A stretch of DNA of 64,000 bases from Chryseosolibacter sp035628595. GTDB lineage: Bacteria > Bacteroidota > Bacteroidia > Cytophagales > Cyclobacteriaceae. The notes under the pieces are model-generated. The model was not told where the DNA came from. It saw nothing but the letters and a program-made list of their open reading frames with translations, and ran no database searches. Both the position numbers and the translations under genes were made by a program. Positions within the stretch are counted from its first letter, which is position 1. Each line of letters starts with the position of its first letter. The stretch spans positions 12,443 to 76,442 of the forward strand of contig DASPJN010000138.1 in the NCBI GenBank assembly GCA_035628595.1, in the 5' to 3' direction. This document shows, one piece after another, positions 1 through 6,721 of the stretch.

Positions 1-31
1 TCCGGAACGTTTGTACCAGCTCCTTTGTGGT
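1..31 (-). pseudogene. Remnant of a second SRAP (YedK-like) gene, window edge
   Basis: The first 31 bases closely match the 3' part of the intact SRAP gene at 1312-2055 (around 1351-1384), covering the codons for TTKGADTNVPD, but with substitutions and a one-base deletion that breaks the frame. Similarity stops abruptly after base 31, so no upstream coding part is present. This looks like a truncated paralogue, or the end of one running off the window. The match is short, so confidence is modest. Confidence 0.35.
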
Positions 32-107
32 AGAAAAAATCGTTATATCCGATTAATTTCAATGGCCTGAGCGATACAGATAAAATATCTGACCTGGCTT
101 GACCTAC

Positions 108-980
108 TTATTCTTCCAGCATTTTAGAATACACGATTGGATTTTCATTTTTCCCGTCACTATAATGCAATGCCCCGTCGACAACGCGAATGGTGGTACT
201 GAAAGACACCAGACGAAAGTTGTCCACACCGATGGGTACAGCGACGCTTAACCATTGCCAGTTTTTCCCATTCATGGCAACAAAAAATTTTCCCACCCCT
301 TTCAGTAGCGTTATCTGTTCTGTTTTTTCTGGATTACCAAAGGAATCTGTAAATGGCATTAAATGATCTGCCTGCTTTTCAGGATGATCTGCTGCGAAGG
401 ATAATTTCATTTGGTTGAACTCCCGCAGCCTGATGAAACCACTTACCGATGCTGTATCCCCCAAGGTTACACCAGCGCCAGATCCTGAAGTAATGTTCAG
501 CTGCGAGCGGCTCAAGGGCAACTCCAAAAGTTTGACACCAATCTCCTTCGTGCCATCATTGTTGGTCCGCGAACCGAGGATAGTCATTGATATTTTCACT
601 TCGTGACTTGCCCCGCGAACAAAAAGATCACCCACTACTTCGAGCCGTTTTTCAGAGATAGGAATAGTTCTTTTGCTTCTAAATGAAATGATGGGAAAAT
701 TCTCCACGTCGAAAAAGTTTTTCCTTAAATCGCGATCACGGATTTCCAGTCCTGTAGTTATACTGCCCGCATCAATGTACACTTCGATTTTACTCTTAGC
801 CGGATCCGCAACGGAATGTTCAAATGTCCCGCAAAACCGGTCGAATCTCCCCCCAACCTCCGTGATAGACATAAATGGAATTGAAAATTCCAGCGTTGAA
901 TGAGTATTATCGATGTGGTAGGTAGTTGGCTGGCCAAAAGAGAGCTGCACAAAAAACGTAAGAATAAACACTGGTTTCAT
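108..980 (-). CDS. Secreted YceI-domain protein with C-terminal extension
   Basis: The protein has 290 residues. Residues 1-17 form a signal peptide ending in SFGQ, so it is exported. Residues about 20-190 fit the YceI fold: the opening YHIDNTHSTLEFSIPF and the later RDRDLRKNFFDVENFPIISF are typical of this lipocalin-like family, which binds isoprenoid-type lipids in the periplasm. The last 90 or so residues are not part of YceI and are unrecognised. No partner gene is adjacent. The start has a good signal peptide directly after it. The family call is firm; the ligand is unknown. Confidence 0.8.
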   Translation of the reverse strand: MKPVFILTFFVQLSFGQPTTYHIDNTHSTLEFSIPFMSITEVGGRFDRFCGTFEHSVADPAKSKIEVYIDAGSITTGLEIRDRDLRKNFFDVENFPIISFRSKRTIPISEKRLEVVGDLFVRGASHEVKISMTILGSRTNNDGTKEIGVKLLELPLSRSQLNITSGSGAGVTLGDTASVSGFIRLREFNQMKLSFAADHPEKQADHLMPFTDSFGNPEKTEQITLLKGVGKFFVAMNGKNWQWLSVAVPIGVDNFRLVSFSTTIRVVDGALHYSDGKNENPIVYSKMLEE

Positions 981-1311
981 AAAGTTACGATCATCGATTA
1001 CAGAAGTATCAACGCTAAAAAAAAGTAATTCTTAGTATTGATCTTATCATTGTGAATTAAGTGATCAATATAGAGTCTGACGAAAATACGTGTTTCATCC
1101 GTTTAGGTCTTAAATATTACTTAGAAGGCTTTTACTAAAACGGAGCGGCATTACTGAAAGATTAGTTCCTTTCGCCTGCACTTCCTGGTTGCTGTGTCTG
1201 GGACACTCTTTGTATTATTTTTTGGCAGCGCCCTGTGTAATTCAGAGCTACCGAATCCAGGTGTAAAATCGAATCCGGTAAGTTTCCTTTGAATGATGGC
1301 TGCAGAAATAT
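981..1311. other. Intergenic stretch with one decayed reading frame
   Basis: No convincing gene. On the plus strand, 1161-1292 can be read without a stop for 43 codons and encodes a hydrophobic, signal-peptide-like segment (LVAVSGTLFVLFFGSALC) but has no usable start codon. It may be the relic of a secreted protein. No strong terminator or repeat was seen. Confidence 0.3.
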
Positions 1312-2055
1312 TTATTTACTATTCAACTGTTCATACTCCGTTACCTTCATCACGTCCGGAACATTCGTATCAGCGCCTTTTGTGGTGATTAGCTTTGAGA
1401 TCGGATGAGCATGCATCATCGCATCGTCAATTGGTTGACAGAAAGCCAGCACATCATCTTTAGTCAGATGCTGGTTCAGCCAGTCTTTTTCGTATTGACG
1501 CGATATGATCACGGGCATGCGCATTTTCGAATTATGGATCTGCGACATAAGTCCGTTCGCCTTTGTGGTCAATACTGTGTATGTATAATACGACTGTTCT
1601 GTCGATCGATCCTTCCATTTGGAGAAAAGGCCAGCAAGTGAAAATAATTCGTGCTCCTTCAGCTTTATATGGTATGGAATCTTCGTCTTTCCTTTTTCGT
1701 CCATCCAGCGCCACTCGTAAAATCCAGTGCAGGGAATCAGGCAACGTTGTCCGGCTTTAGCAGCATCTTTAAAAGACGCCTTGTCGAACATCTCTTCGGA
1801 GATACAGTTAAGTGTTTGTATTCTCAGCCTTAACCCTGACTGCAGGTCCTTGACCCAAAAAGGAATGAAGCCCCAGTTGTACATCCTGAGCTCATCAGGT
1901 TTTGCGGCTGTCAACACGGGTGTAGGAAGGAAATCAAACCCGTTTTCGTGATAACGCGGCTGATACGGCTCTTCCAAATCGTCCTTTTGAAACGTTGCTG
2001 CATAGTGACTGGCAAGCTCCTCGAAATTTTTTGTTTGCGCTTTGTGATAACACAT
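1312..2055 (-). CDS. SRAP / YedK (HMCES) family protein
   Basis: The protein has 247 residues, the normal SRAP length. Members form a covalent thiazolidine crosslink to abasic sites in single-stranded DNA and shield them during replication. The key residues can all be placed: Cys2 directly after the initiator Met (MCYHKAQ), Asn83 in the TLNCISE segment, Glu114 in GFYEW and His174 followed by RMP. Cys2 must become the N-terminus, which fixes the start. The gene stands alone. A fragment of a second copy lies at the left window edge. No SOS-type operator was identified, so damage regulation is not shown. Confidence 0.9.
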   Translation of the reverse strand: MCYHKAQTKNFEELASHYAATFQKDDLEEPYQPRYHENGFDFLPTPVLTAAKPDELRMYNWGFIPFWVKDLQSGLRLRIQTLNCISEEMFDKASFKDAAKAGQRCLIPCTGFYEWRWMDEKGKTKIPYHIKLKEHELFSLAGLFSKWKDRSTEQSYYTYTVLTTKANGLMSQIHNSKMRMPVIISRQYEKDWLNQHLTKDDVLAFCQPIDDAMMHAHPISKLITTKGADTNVPDVMKVTEYEQLNSK

Positions 2056-2198
2056 TGGATGCTAAATTAAAGTGTGTTTACTTCTCTTCCCTCTCTTTTA
2101 CGAGGCTAATATTTTACCGTTAAAGATTGTGAACAAGCCCTTCGCGTAAGAAGTTAAAACAAAGGCGGAGAATTGCGTTGATTTGATACAATAAATTA

Positions 2199-2333
2199 AT
2201 ACTGAAATATCCGTTCCTGATATTGCTGTTGCTGATACTTCCACTAAGCTTGTCGGCACAAAAAGGGTGATACACTCATTTTGTGTTCAAACGACGTGAA
2301 GCCAAGTTGCTAAAAACGGGTAAACTCTATTAG
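2199..2333 (+). pseudogene. Decayed secreted-protein fragment
   Basis: This lies in the 430-base gap between the SRAP gene and the NTF2-like gene. The frame starting at 2199 encodes a textbook signal-peptide core (LLLLILPLSLSAQKG) but has no start codon, a TGA at 2268-2270 directly after the cleavage region, and a second stop at 2331-2333. It looks like the eroded 5' end of a secreted-protein gene. The rest of the gap shows no recognisable feature. Confidence 0.35.
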
Positions 2334-2487
2334 TTAGTTTATTTCAAAAACAGGAACAACAACTCGCAGGAAGTCCTGAAGCTGGAGCAACAATTTAGCG
2401 ACAGGTTCAGATACAAGATAAAGCAGGGATTTTCGACACCATAAGTTCGCACGTGTAGTACAACCAATTCTCATGACATTCATTATT

Positions 2488-3336
2488 ATGACAAAGTACC
2501 TTTTCATATTATGCTGCCTATCAGCATCAGCGGTCAGTGCCCAAACGACGTCACCAGTTGAGGAAGTTGTTGCCGCAGAGCTTGCGTTTGCCAAAGCAGC
2601 GAAAGACAAAAACACAAGAGCTGCTTTTATTGAAAGCTTTGCAAAAGATGGGATTGTTATTTCGAAAGGCGAGTTTGTTAACGCTATTGAACTCTGGCAA
2701 AAGTTTCCTGAAGACAGCGCGCTTCTGGCTTGGTGGCCCGTGTTTGCAGATGTTGATATCTCTGGAGAGTTAGGTTACACAACGGGACCTTATGAATTTT
2801 ATCCCGATCGGAATGGATCATCACCTGTAGGTTTCGGATATTATTCTACTGTCTGGAAAAAAGAAGACGGAAAGTGGAAGGCCGCCTGCGACATGGGTAT
2901 ATCGCTTCGCCAATCGGATTCTCCACCTACGTCTGTGACCTTCGCAAAGTCAGCCGGCACCTCCATGGATGTGACAACAGCAACAGAGTATCTTCGTACA
3001 GCAGAACAATCGTACACAACAGCACTTAATGCCACAACAGTGTCGTTTTTACCCGCTTACTTTGCAACCGAGTTCCGCCTGCACCGTCCGTCTGCGGTTC
3101 CGGTAACGACGAAAGAAGCGCTGGAAACATTCGACGAGCAGAATAAGCAGTTTACATTTGAGCCCGTTCATCTTGAAACCTCATCAGCCGGCGACATGGC
3201 ATTTACATATGGAAATGTGAGTATTGAACTGATGAGAGATGGAAATAAACGAACGCTACCTGGCAACTATATGCGTGTATGGAAAAATATAAATGGGGAA
3301 TGGAAAATTGTGCTTGATGTAATTAGTGTAGGATAA
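2488..3336 (+). CDS. Secreted protein with two NTF2-like (SnoaL/DUF4440) domains
   Basis: The chosen start gives MTKYLFILCCLSASAVSAQ, a clean signal peptide; an in-frame ATG five codons upstream (2473) is possible. The mature protein of about 264 residues holds two tandem NTF2-like units, roughly residues 25-145 and 165-282. Each opens with an amphipathic helix (EVVAAELAFAKAAKDKN; EYLRTAEQSYTTALN) and ends with the family signature of a tryptophan-containing strand (YYSTVWKKEDGKWKAACD; NYMRVWKNINGEWKIVLD). Such domains are binding or enzyme pockets of very varied function, so no reaction is assigned. The gene converges on the yifB 3' fragment eight bases away. Confidence 0.7.
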   Translation: MTKYLFILCCLSASAVSAQTTSPVEEVVAAELAFAKAAKDKNTRAAFIESFAKDGIVISKGEFVNAIELWQKFPEDSALLAWWPVFADVDISGELGYTTGPYEFYPDRNGSSPVGFGYYSTVWKKEDGKWKAACDMGISLRQSDSPPTSVTFAKSAGTSMDVTTATEYLRTAEQSYTTALNATTVSFLPAYFATEFRLHRPSAVPVTTKEALETFDEQNKQFTFEPVHLETSSAGDMAFTYGNVSIELMRDGNKRTLPGNYMRVWKNINGEWKIVLDVISVG

Positions 3337-3343
3337 CACAAAC

Positions 3344-4093
3344 TCACCCCGCCCATCCATCCCGATCCAGGCTCCGGTACTGAATGGCTTCCGCCAGGTG
3401 TTCGGTTCTTATTTCATCAGATGCTTCGAGGTCGGCAATTGTTCTCGACACTTTTAGGATTCGGTCATACGCACGCGCGGACAATCCCAAACGTTCCATC
3501 GCGGTTTTCAATAGCGCTTTTCCCGTGTCGCTGATGACGCAGATCTTCTTCACCATGTTCGACGGCATCATGGCATTACAATACACGTACTCTTGCTCGG
3601 CAAATCGTTCCGTTTGAATCTCCCGCGCGCGAACCACACGCACACGAATCTGCTCGCTCGTTTCCACTTTTCTGTTCGCTGTCATCTCATCGAAACTGAC
3701 AGGAACAACTTCAACGTGCAGATCAATACGATCAAGCAATGGCCCGCTGACTTTGCTCAGATAACGCTGAACAACACCCGCACCACATACACACTCCTTT
3801 TCGGGATGATTGTAAAATCCACATGGACATGGATTCATACTCGCCACTAACATGAAGTTAGCCGGATAATCGAGTGAAACTTTCGCACGCGAAATTGACA
3901 CGCGTCGCTCTTCCATCGGTTGACGCATCACCTCAAGAACAGTTCTCTTAAACTCCGGAAGTTCATCGAGAAACAAAACTCCATTGTGCGCGAGCGAAAT
4001 TTCTCCTGGCTGTGGGTTCCCTCCACCTCCGCAAAGAGCAACGTCTGTTGCTTTTATTTGTGTAGAGGTGGTATCTTTAAGAAAACGAATCAA
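3344..4093 (-). CDS. yifB: YifB/ComM-type AAA+ ATPase, 3' half, cut off by prophage
   Basis: Residues 17-249 of this frame are the C-terminal part of a YifB/ComM Mg-chelatase-like ATPase. They include Walker B in GVLFLDELPEF, the cysteine-rich NPCPCG plus CVCG segment, the LLDRIDL region and the C-terminal helical domain ending RYRSLDRDGW. The first 16 codons, from a TTG at 4093, are phage sequence left of the attachment crossover. Walker A and the N-terminal domain are 27.8 kb away at 31885-32743. Excision would join the halves in frame at the shared GA of an Asp codon. ComM helps natural transformation by branch migration in other bacteria; YifB function here is inferred from family. Alone this fragment should be inactive. 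Confidence 0.9.
   Translation of the reverse strand: MIRFLKDTTSTQIKATDVALCGGGGNPQPGEISLAHNGVLFLDELPEFKRTVLEVMRQPMEERRVSISRAKVSLDYPANFMLVASMNPCPCGFYNHPEKECVCGAGVVQRYLSKVSGPLLDRIDLHVEVVPVSFDEMTANRKVETSEQIRVRVVRAREIQTERFAEQEYVYCNAMMPSNMVKKICVISDTGKALLKTAMERLGLSARAYDRILKVSRTIADLEASDEIRTEHLAEAIQYRSLDRDGWAG
4019..4069. repeat. attL: left prophage attachment junction
   Basis: Yif B codons end at the TC at 4044-4045 (GA of an Asp codon on the coding strand). Bases 4046-4069 are the phage arm, which reads AGAGGT at its outer end. This arm is an imperfect inverted copy of 31860-31883 at the other end, matching at 19 of 24 positions with a shared core ACCTCYACACAAAT. The 24 + 2 + 24 layout matches the roughly 50 bp attP sites of large serine integrases. 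Confidence 0.8.
4048..4079 (+). promoter_or_regulatory. Candidate integrase promoter inside the attachment arm
   Basis: TTG at 4048-4050 and TATCTTTA at 4072-4079 are spaced by 21 bases, close to the Bacteroidota consensus TTTG-N19-21-TAnnTTTG with a mismatch in the last base. A start near 4086 would leave about 10 bases before the recombinase ATG. The -33 element lies within the phage attachment arm. Confidence 0.45.
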
Positions 4094-4095
4094 CC

Positions 4096-5790
4096 ATGAA
4101 AGCAGTCATTTACAGCCGTGTTTCAACTCTTGACCAAGATAATGCAAGGCAAATACAGGAACTGAAAGAGTACGCCAAATACCGAAAAATGAATCTGGTT
4201 AACGTGTATGAAGAAAAAATTACTGGTGCCTCAAAAGCTGCTGAACGAACCGAATTTAAAAAGCTTTTGGAATACATTACCGCAAATAAGGTTAATACTG
4301 TACTAGTTTGGGAGGTTTCAAGGCTTGGTCGTTCCATGCTGGATGTCTTAAACAACATCGAATTATTATCAAATCAAGGGATTAACATATTCTTCAAGAA
4401 AGAAAGTATGAATACTCTTGACGATACCGGCAAAAAGTCAACTATGACTAATATGCTGATTTCGATTCTATCAGGCTTTGCGGAAATGGAACGCGAAACT
4501 ATTCGGCAAAGAAGTATTTCAGGTATTCGCCAAAATGTGGCTTCTGGTGGATCGGGCACCGGCATAGTAAAAGCCTATGGATTTAAAAAAGTTGGAAAGA
4601 AGCTGGAAATAGATAAAGAAGAAGCAGAGGTTATAAAGTTGATTTACAAAAAGTACTTGGAAGGGTTGGGAACAAAAATGATCGCCAATCTTCTAAACGA
4701 CAAAAACATCCCGACACGATTTAACAAGCTGTTTGCAAATAAATCGATACCTCAGAAACACGGTATACAAAAGAAAGGCTCTGACTATAACTGGAGAGAA
4801 GGAACTGTATATACAATCTTAACTAATTCAATATATAAAGGCGAAAGAAAGCATAAGGGCGAAATATTTTCAGTTCCTGCAATCATTGATGCCGATATCT
4901 TTGACGCAGTTCAACAAAGGTTGACAACTCATTTCAACAAAAAAGATAACAATCGTATTTACGAAAACATTTTAAAAGACCTGTTGATTTGCGGCAAATG
5001 TGGTCGCTCCTATTTCATGCACAAAAGAGCAGACAATTCAGATAATGCCTATAAGTGTATTAGTAAAAGGTATGACGAGTATTGCGGCAACCCTTCCATT
5101 AATATTGATAAACTGAATCAATCGTTATTCAAAGCTTCATGGTACGTTGCAAGACCTTCGAAGGAGAACAAGCATAGTTTAAGAGCTGAATTAGAGAACA
5201 AACAAATTCAAGCAAGCGCATTAAAGAAAGAAATCGATAAACTAAATAATCGCTTAGATACTCTTTTGAACATGCGGTTAGATAATCAGTTGACAGCAAA
5301 ACAATTTTCAGATAAGAACTCAGAAATTAAAAGTGAGCTTGAAAAAAAAGAAAATCAGTTATTGAAGATCAATCAAGACTTAGCACTTATATCTAATGCA
5401 ATCAATCAAAAGCAAAGATTACTGCCTACTAACAATTATACATTTGATGATTTTAAGGCGAATTTGAAAGCATTATATAAGTCTTTCAAAGTTCATCAAG
5501 TTGAAAATATGTCCAAGTTTTCTGATGTATTCACAGTCAAAGGTGACGTTGCAGTATGCGTTGAAATGATTCAACTGACTGGCGCAATTCACTATGTTGT
5601 CTTGTCTCAACGAAGCAAACAAATGTTGCAGGTTAAAAGCAAAAAAGGAATAAGCAAACCTTTAACAGAAACCGAAATACAAAATGCAAAGTTTGACATT
5701 GTTGATAAGCAAGACATTTTCAGCCCTCACAAAGCAGTCGGAGTTGTTAAGCAGCAAATGAATGAGCTAATGAAAAGAAGAAACCCATAG
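4096..5790 (+). CDS. int: Large serine recombinase (phage integrase)
   Basis: The 564 residues are in the large serine integrase range. Residues 1-150 are the resolvase catalytic domain: YSRVST places the nucleophile at Ser10, and the later WEVSRLGRS and FAEMERETIRQRS carry the conserved arginines. Residues about 165-290 form the recombinase domain, followed by a zinc ribbon (CGKCG near 295, further Cys near 320-330), and then a coiled coil (about 350-430) within the DNA-binding part, as needed to control integration versus excision. It lies 51 bases from attL, as is usual. It should join attP to an attB in yifB by a 2 bp staggered exchange; excision would need a separate directionality factor. 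ATG start with an adjacent candidate promoter. Confidence 0.95.
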   Translation: MKAVIYSRVSTLDQDNARQIQELKEYAKYRKMNLVNVYEEKITGASKAAERTEFKKLLEYITANKVNTVLVWEVSRLGRSMLDVLNNIELLSNQGINIFFKKESMNTLDDTGKKSTMTNMLISILSGFAEMERETIRQRSISGIRQNVASGGSGTGIVKAYGFKKVGKKLEIDKEEAEVIKLIYKKYLEGLGTKMIANLLNDKNIPTRFNKLFANKSIPQKHGIQKKGSDYNWREGTVYTILTNSIYKGERKHKGEIFSVPAIIDADIFDAVQQRLTTHFNKKDNNRIYENILKDLLICGKCGRSYFMHKRADNSDNAYKCISKRYDEYCGNPSINIDKLNQSLFKASWYVARPSKENKHSLRAELENKQIQASALKKEIDKLNNRLDTLLNMRLDNQLTAKQFSDKNSEIKSELEKKENQLLKINQDLALISNAINQKQRLLPTNNYTFDDFKANLKALYKSFKVHQVENMSKFSDVFTVKGDVAVCVEMIQLTGAIHYVVLSQRSKQMLQVKSKKGISKPLTETEIQNAKFDIVDKQDIFSPHKAVGVVKQQMNELMKRRNP

Positions 5791-5900
5791 AAAATTTTTT
5801 TTCCAATTTCATTAGGTAGCAACTCTAAAAAATAAAGGCAACTAAAACGGTTTAAACAGTTATTTACCAGCACATTATCTCTCCACAATCCATCAACAAG

Positions 5901-5909
5901 TTATTCACA
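5901..5909 (+). promoter_or_regulatory. DnaA-box match
   Basis: TTATTCACA fits the bacterial DnaA-box consensus TTATnCACA exactly. It is a single box in AT-rich sequence, about 350 bases from the repeat array. It supports, but does not prove, a replication origin here. Confidence 0.3.
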
Positions 5910-6057
5910 ATCGTCGAAATCAGGTCAAAAATGCACTTTTTGATTTCTCGGATAGGTTTTCGTCATTTGTGAAAGTTGGAGCTGACGGACGGCACAAATA
6001 TTTCAATAGATATCTATGAATTAAATGGTGCCTGTAATAAAAGTATATTTGTAAGGA

Positions 6058-6220
6058 GCAAAACAACCCGAAGATGTTGGGCTGAAGATATAAAGTAAAG
6101 AGAAACCATTTTGAAGTGTGCCGGGTACGACCCTTAGTCGGATTCCAAACCCGATTAAGGCTGGATACTTCTCAATGGGTAAGGCCTTCCAAAAGCCTTA
6201 CACTTCTCTTTACTTTTTTT
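6058..6220 (+). ncRNA. Candidate structured phage RNA with terminator tail
   Basis: A perfect 13 bp closing stem pairs 6092-6104 with 6204-6216 and runs straight into Ts up to 6220. Inside it are CCATT/AATGG (6105-6109 with 6174-6178), GAAGT/ACTTC (6113-6117 with 6167-6171) and GCC/GGC (6120-6122 with 6159-6161), which enclose two hairpins: GGGT-ACG-ACCC (6123-6133) and an 8 bp stem pairing 6134-6141 with 6151-6158 including one G-U. Beside them is a third hairpin, GTAAGGC/GCCTTAC (6179-6185 with 6195-6201). A TATATTTG promoter box lies at 6044-6051. The T-run only makes sense on the plus strand. No coding frame explains it, and it matches no RNA family I know. Confidence 0.55.
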
Positions 6221-6252
6221 ATGCTCTGATCATTCTGATCTTTTGACCGCCT

Positions 6253-6276
6253 GTTAACTAGTGCTAACCGGTTAAC
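6253..6276. repeat. Pair of GTTAAC palindromes
   Basis: GTTAAC occurs at 6253-6258 and 6271-6276 with a related GCTAAC between them at 6263-6268. They are spaced 18 bases apart start to start. This is the left end of a dense repeat cluster and may be an operator or iteron set. Confidence 0.4.
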
Positions 6277-6301
6277 AAATGTACTAAACTAAGTCACTTC
6301 T

Positions 6302-6336
6302 GTATACACTGTATACAGCGTATACAGAATGTATAC
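6302..6336. repeat. Four GTATAC palindromes in 35 bp
   Basis: GTATAC begins at 6302, 6311, 6320 and 6331, spacings of 9, 9 and 11 bases, close to one helical turn. Each is a perfect 6 bp palindrome, so a dimeric protein could load side by side on one DNA face. It lies between the GTTAAC pair and the GCTT/AGCACA array. Confidence 0.55.
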
Positions 6337-6347
6337 CTGCCAAATTA

Positions 6348-6428
6348 CGCTCAAAAAGGCGCTTAAAAGCGCTTAAACGTGCTCAAAATCAGCACATTTT
6401 AGCACATGGTAGCACACTTTAGCACAGG
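6348..6428. repeat. 10-bp phased GCTT/AGCACA repeat array
   Basis: GCTT or GCTC begins at 6349, 6361, 6371 and 6381, and AGCACA begins at 6391, 6401, 6411 and 6421. Apart from the first 12-base step, spacing is exactly 10 bases. The unit at 6379 contains GTGCT, the inverse complement of AGCAC at 6391, so the two halves mirror each other about a centre near 6387. This regular phasing suggests cooperative protein binding, as at iterons or a tandem operator. Confidence 0.6.
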
Positions 6429-6484
6429 TAAAAAAAAGTAAAAAAATTTCACATTACAGTCTTTCGTAAAATATACGCATCATT

Positions 6485-6706
6485 TCAAAGGGTCATTTTT
6501 AGGGAATAGCGGCAAAACCTAGGAACTAAAAGTCCCGCACTATTCTTTCCAATTGCCAACGGTTCTAATTCTTGCACGTCTTGCGCAATTAATCCAACGT
6601 CTTTCTTATCGCTGCCTTTCTTGTTATATGTTACCGGTTTAAGTTCCTTCAATACTTCAAGACCTTTTTTGTAACCGTGTATTTTTTCAATTAATCTTTC
6701 ATCCAT
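6485..6706 (-). CDS. Short S74-type intramolecular chaperone-like protein
   Basis: The 73-residue protein begins MDERLIEKIHGYKKGLEVLKELKPVTYNKKG and continues DVGLIAQDVQELEP, which is the start of the peptidase S74 (tail-spike chaperone) domain usually found at the C-terminus of phage fibres. Normal S74 domains are about 100-130 residues; this one stops after the first half with an unrelated tail (LVPRFCRYSLKMTL), so it is either a shortened form or frameshifted. It follows the tail-fibre stop by 15 bases and has a GTATTTAT leader element four bases before ATG. It probably assists trimerisation of the upstream fibre, if active. Confidence 0.6.
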   Translation of the reverse strand: MDERLIEKIHGYKKGLEVLKELKPVTYNKKGSDKKDVGLIAQDVQELEPLAIGKNSAGLLVPRFCRYSLKMTL

Positions 6707-6710
6707 ATCT

Positions 6711-6718
6711 ATAAATAC
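6711..6718 (-). promoter_or_regulatory. GTATTTAT leader element before the S74 gene
   Basis: On the coding strand GTATTTAT is followed by AGAT and the ATG. It is the shortest-spaced example of an element that recurs before many prophage genes (see 15768, 19754, 23308, 24729). There is no Shine-Dalgarno sequence. It is probably an mRNA-level signal because it sits 4-6 bases from the start. Confidence 0.45.
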
Positions 6719-6721
6719 TTG

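Larger units (their letters stand above)
5791..6484. other. Non-coding region between integrase and tail genes
   Basis: These 694 bases contain no convincing gene but are rich in structure. There is a DnaA-box match (TTATTCACA, 5901-5909), an RNA-like element with promoter box and T-run (6044-6220), two GTTAAC palindromes (6253, 6271), four GTATAC palindromes (6302-6336) and eight units phased mainly at 10 bp (6348-6428). Integrase enters from the left and the late operon ends at the right, so this is where two transcription units meet. Confidence 0.6.

Noticed and set aside
2334..2615. Minus-strand open frame of 93 codons
   Set aside because: It overlaps the start of the NTF2-like gene and has no protein-like features.
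4042..4050. GT of GACGTT/GATGTA as the crossover dinucleotide
   Set aside because: GT is also shared by both junctions, but only the GA (TC) centre makes the attP arms symmetrical.
6302..6428. CRISPR array
   Set aside because: Units are about 10 bases without spacers and no cas genes are present.
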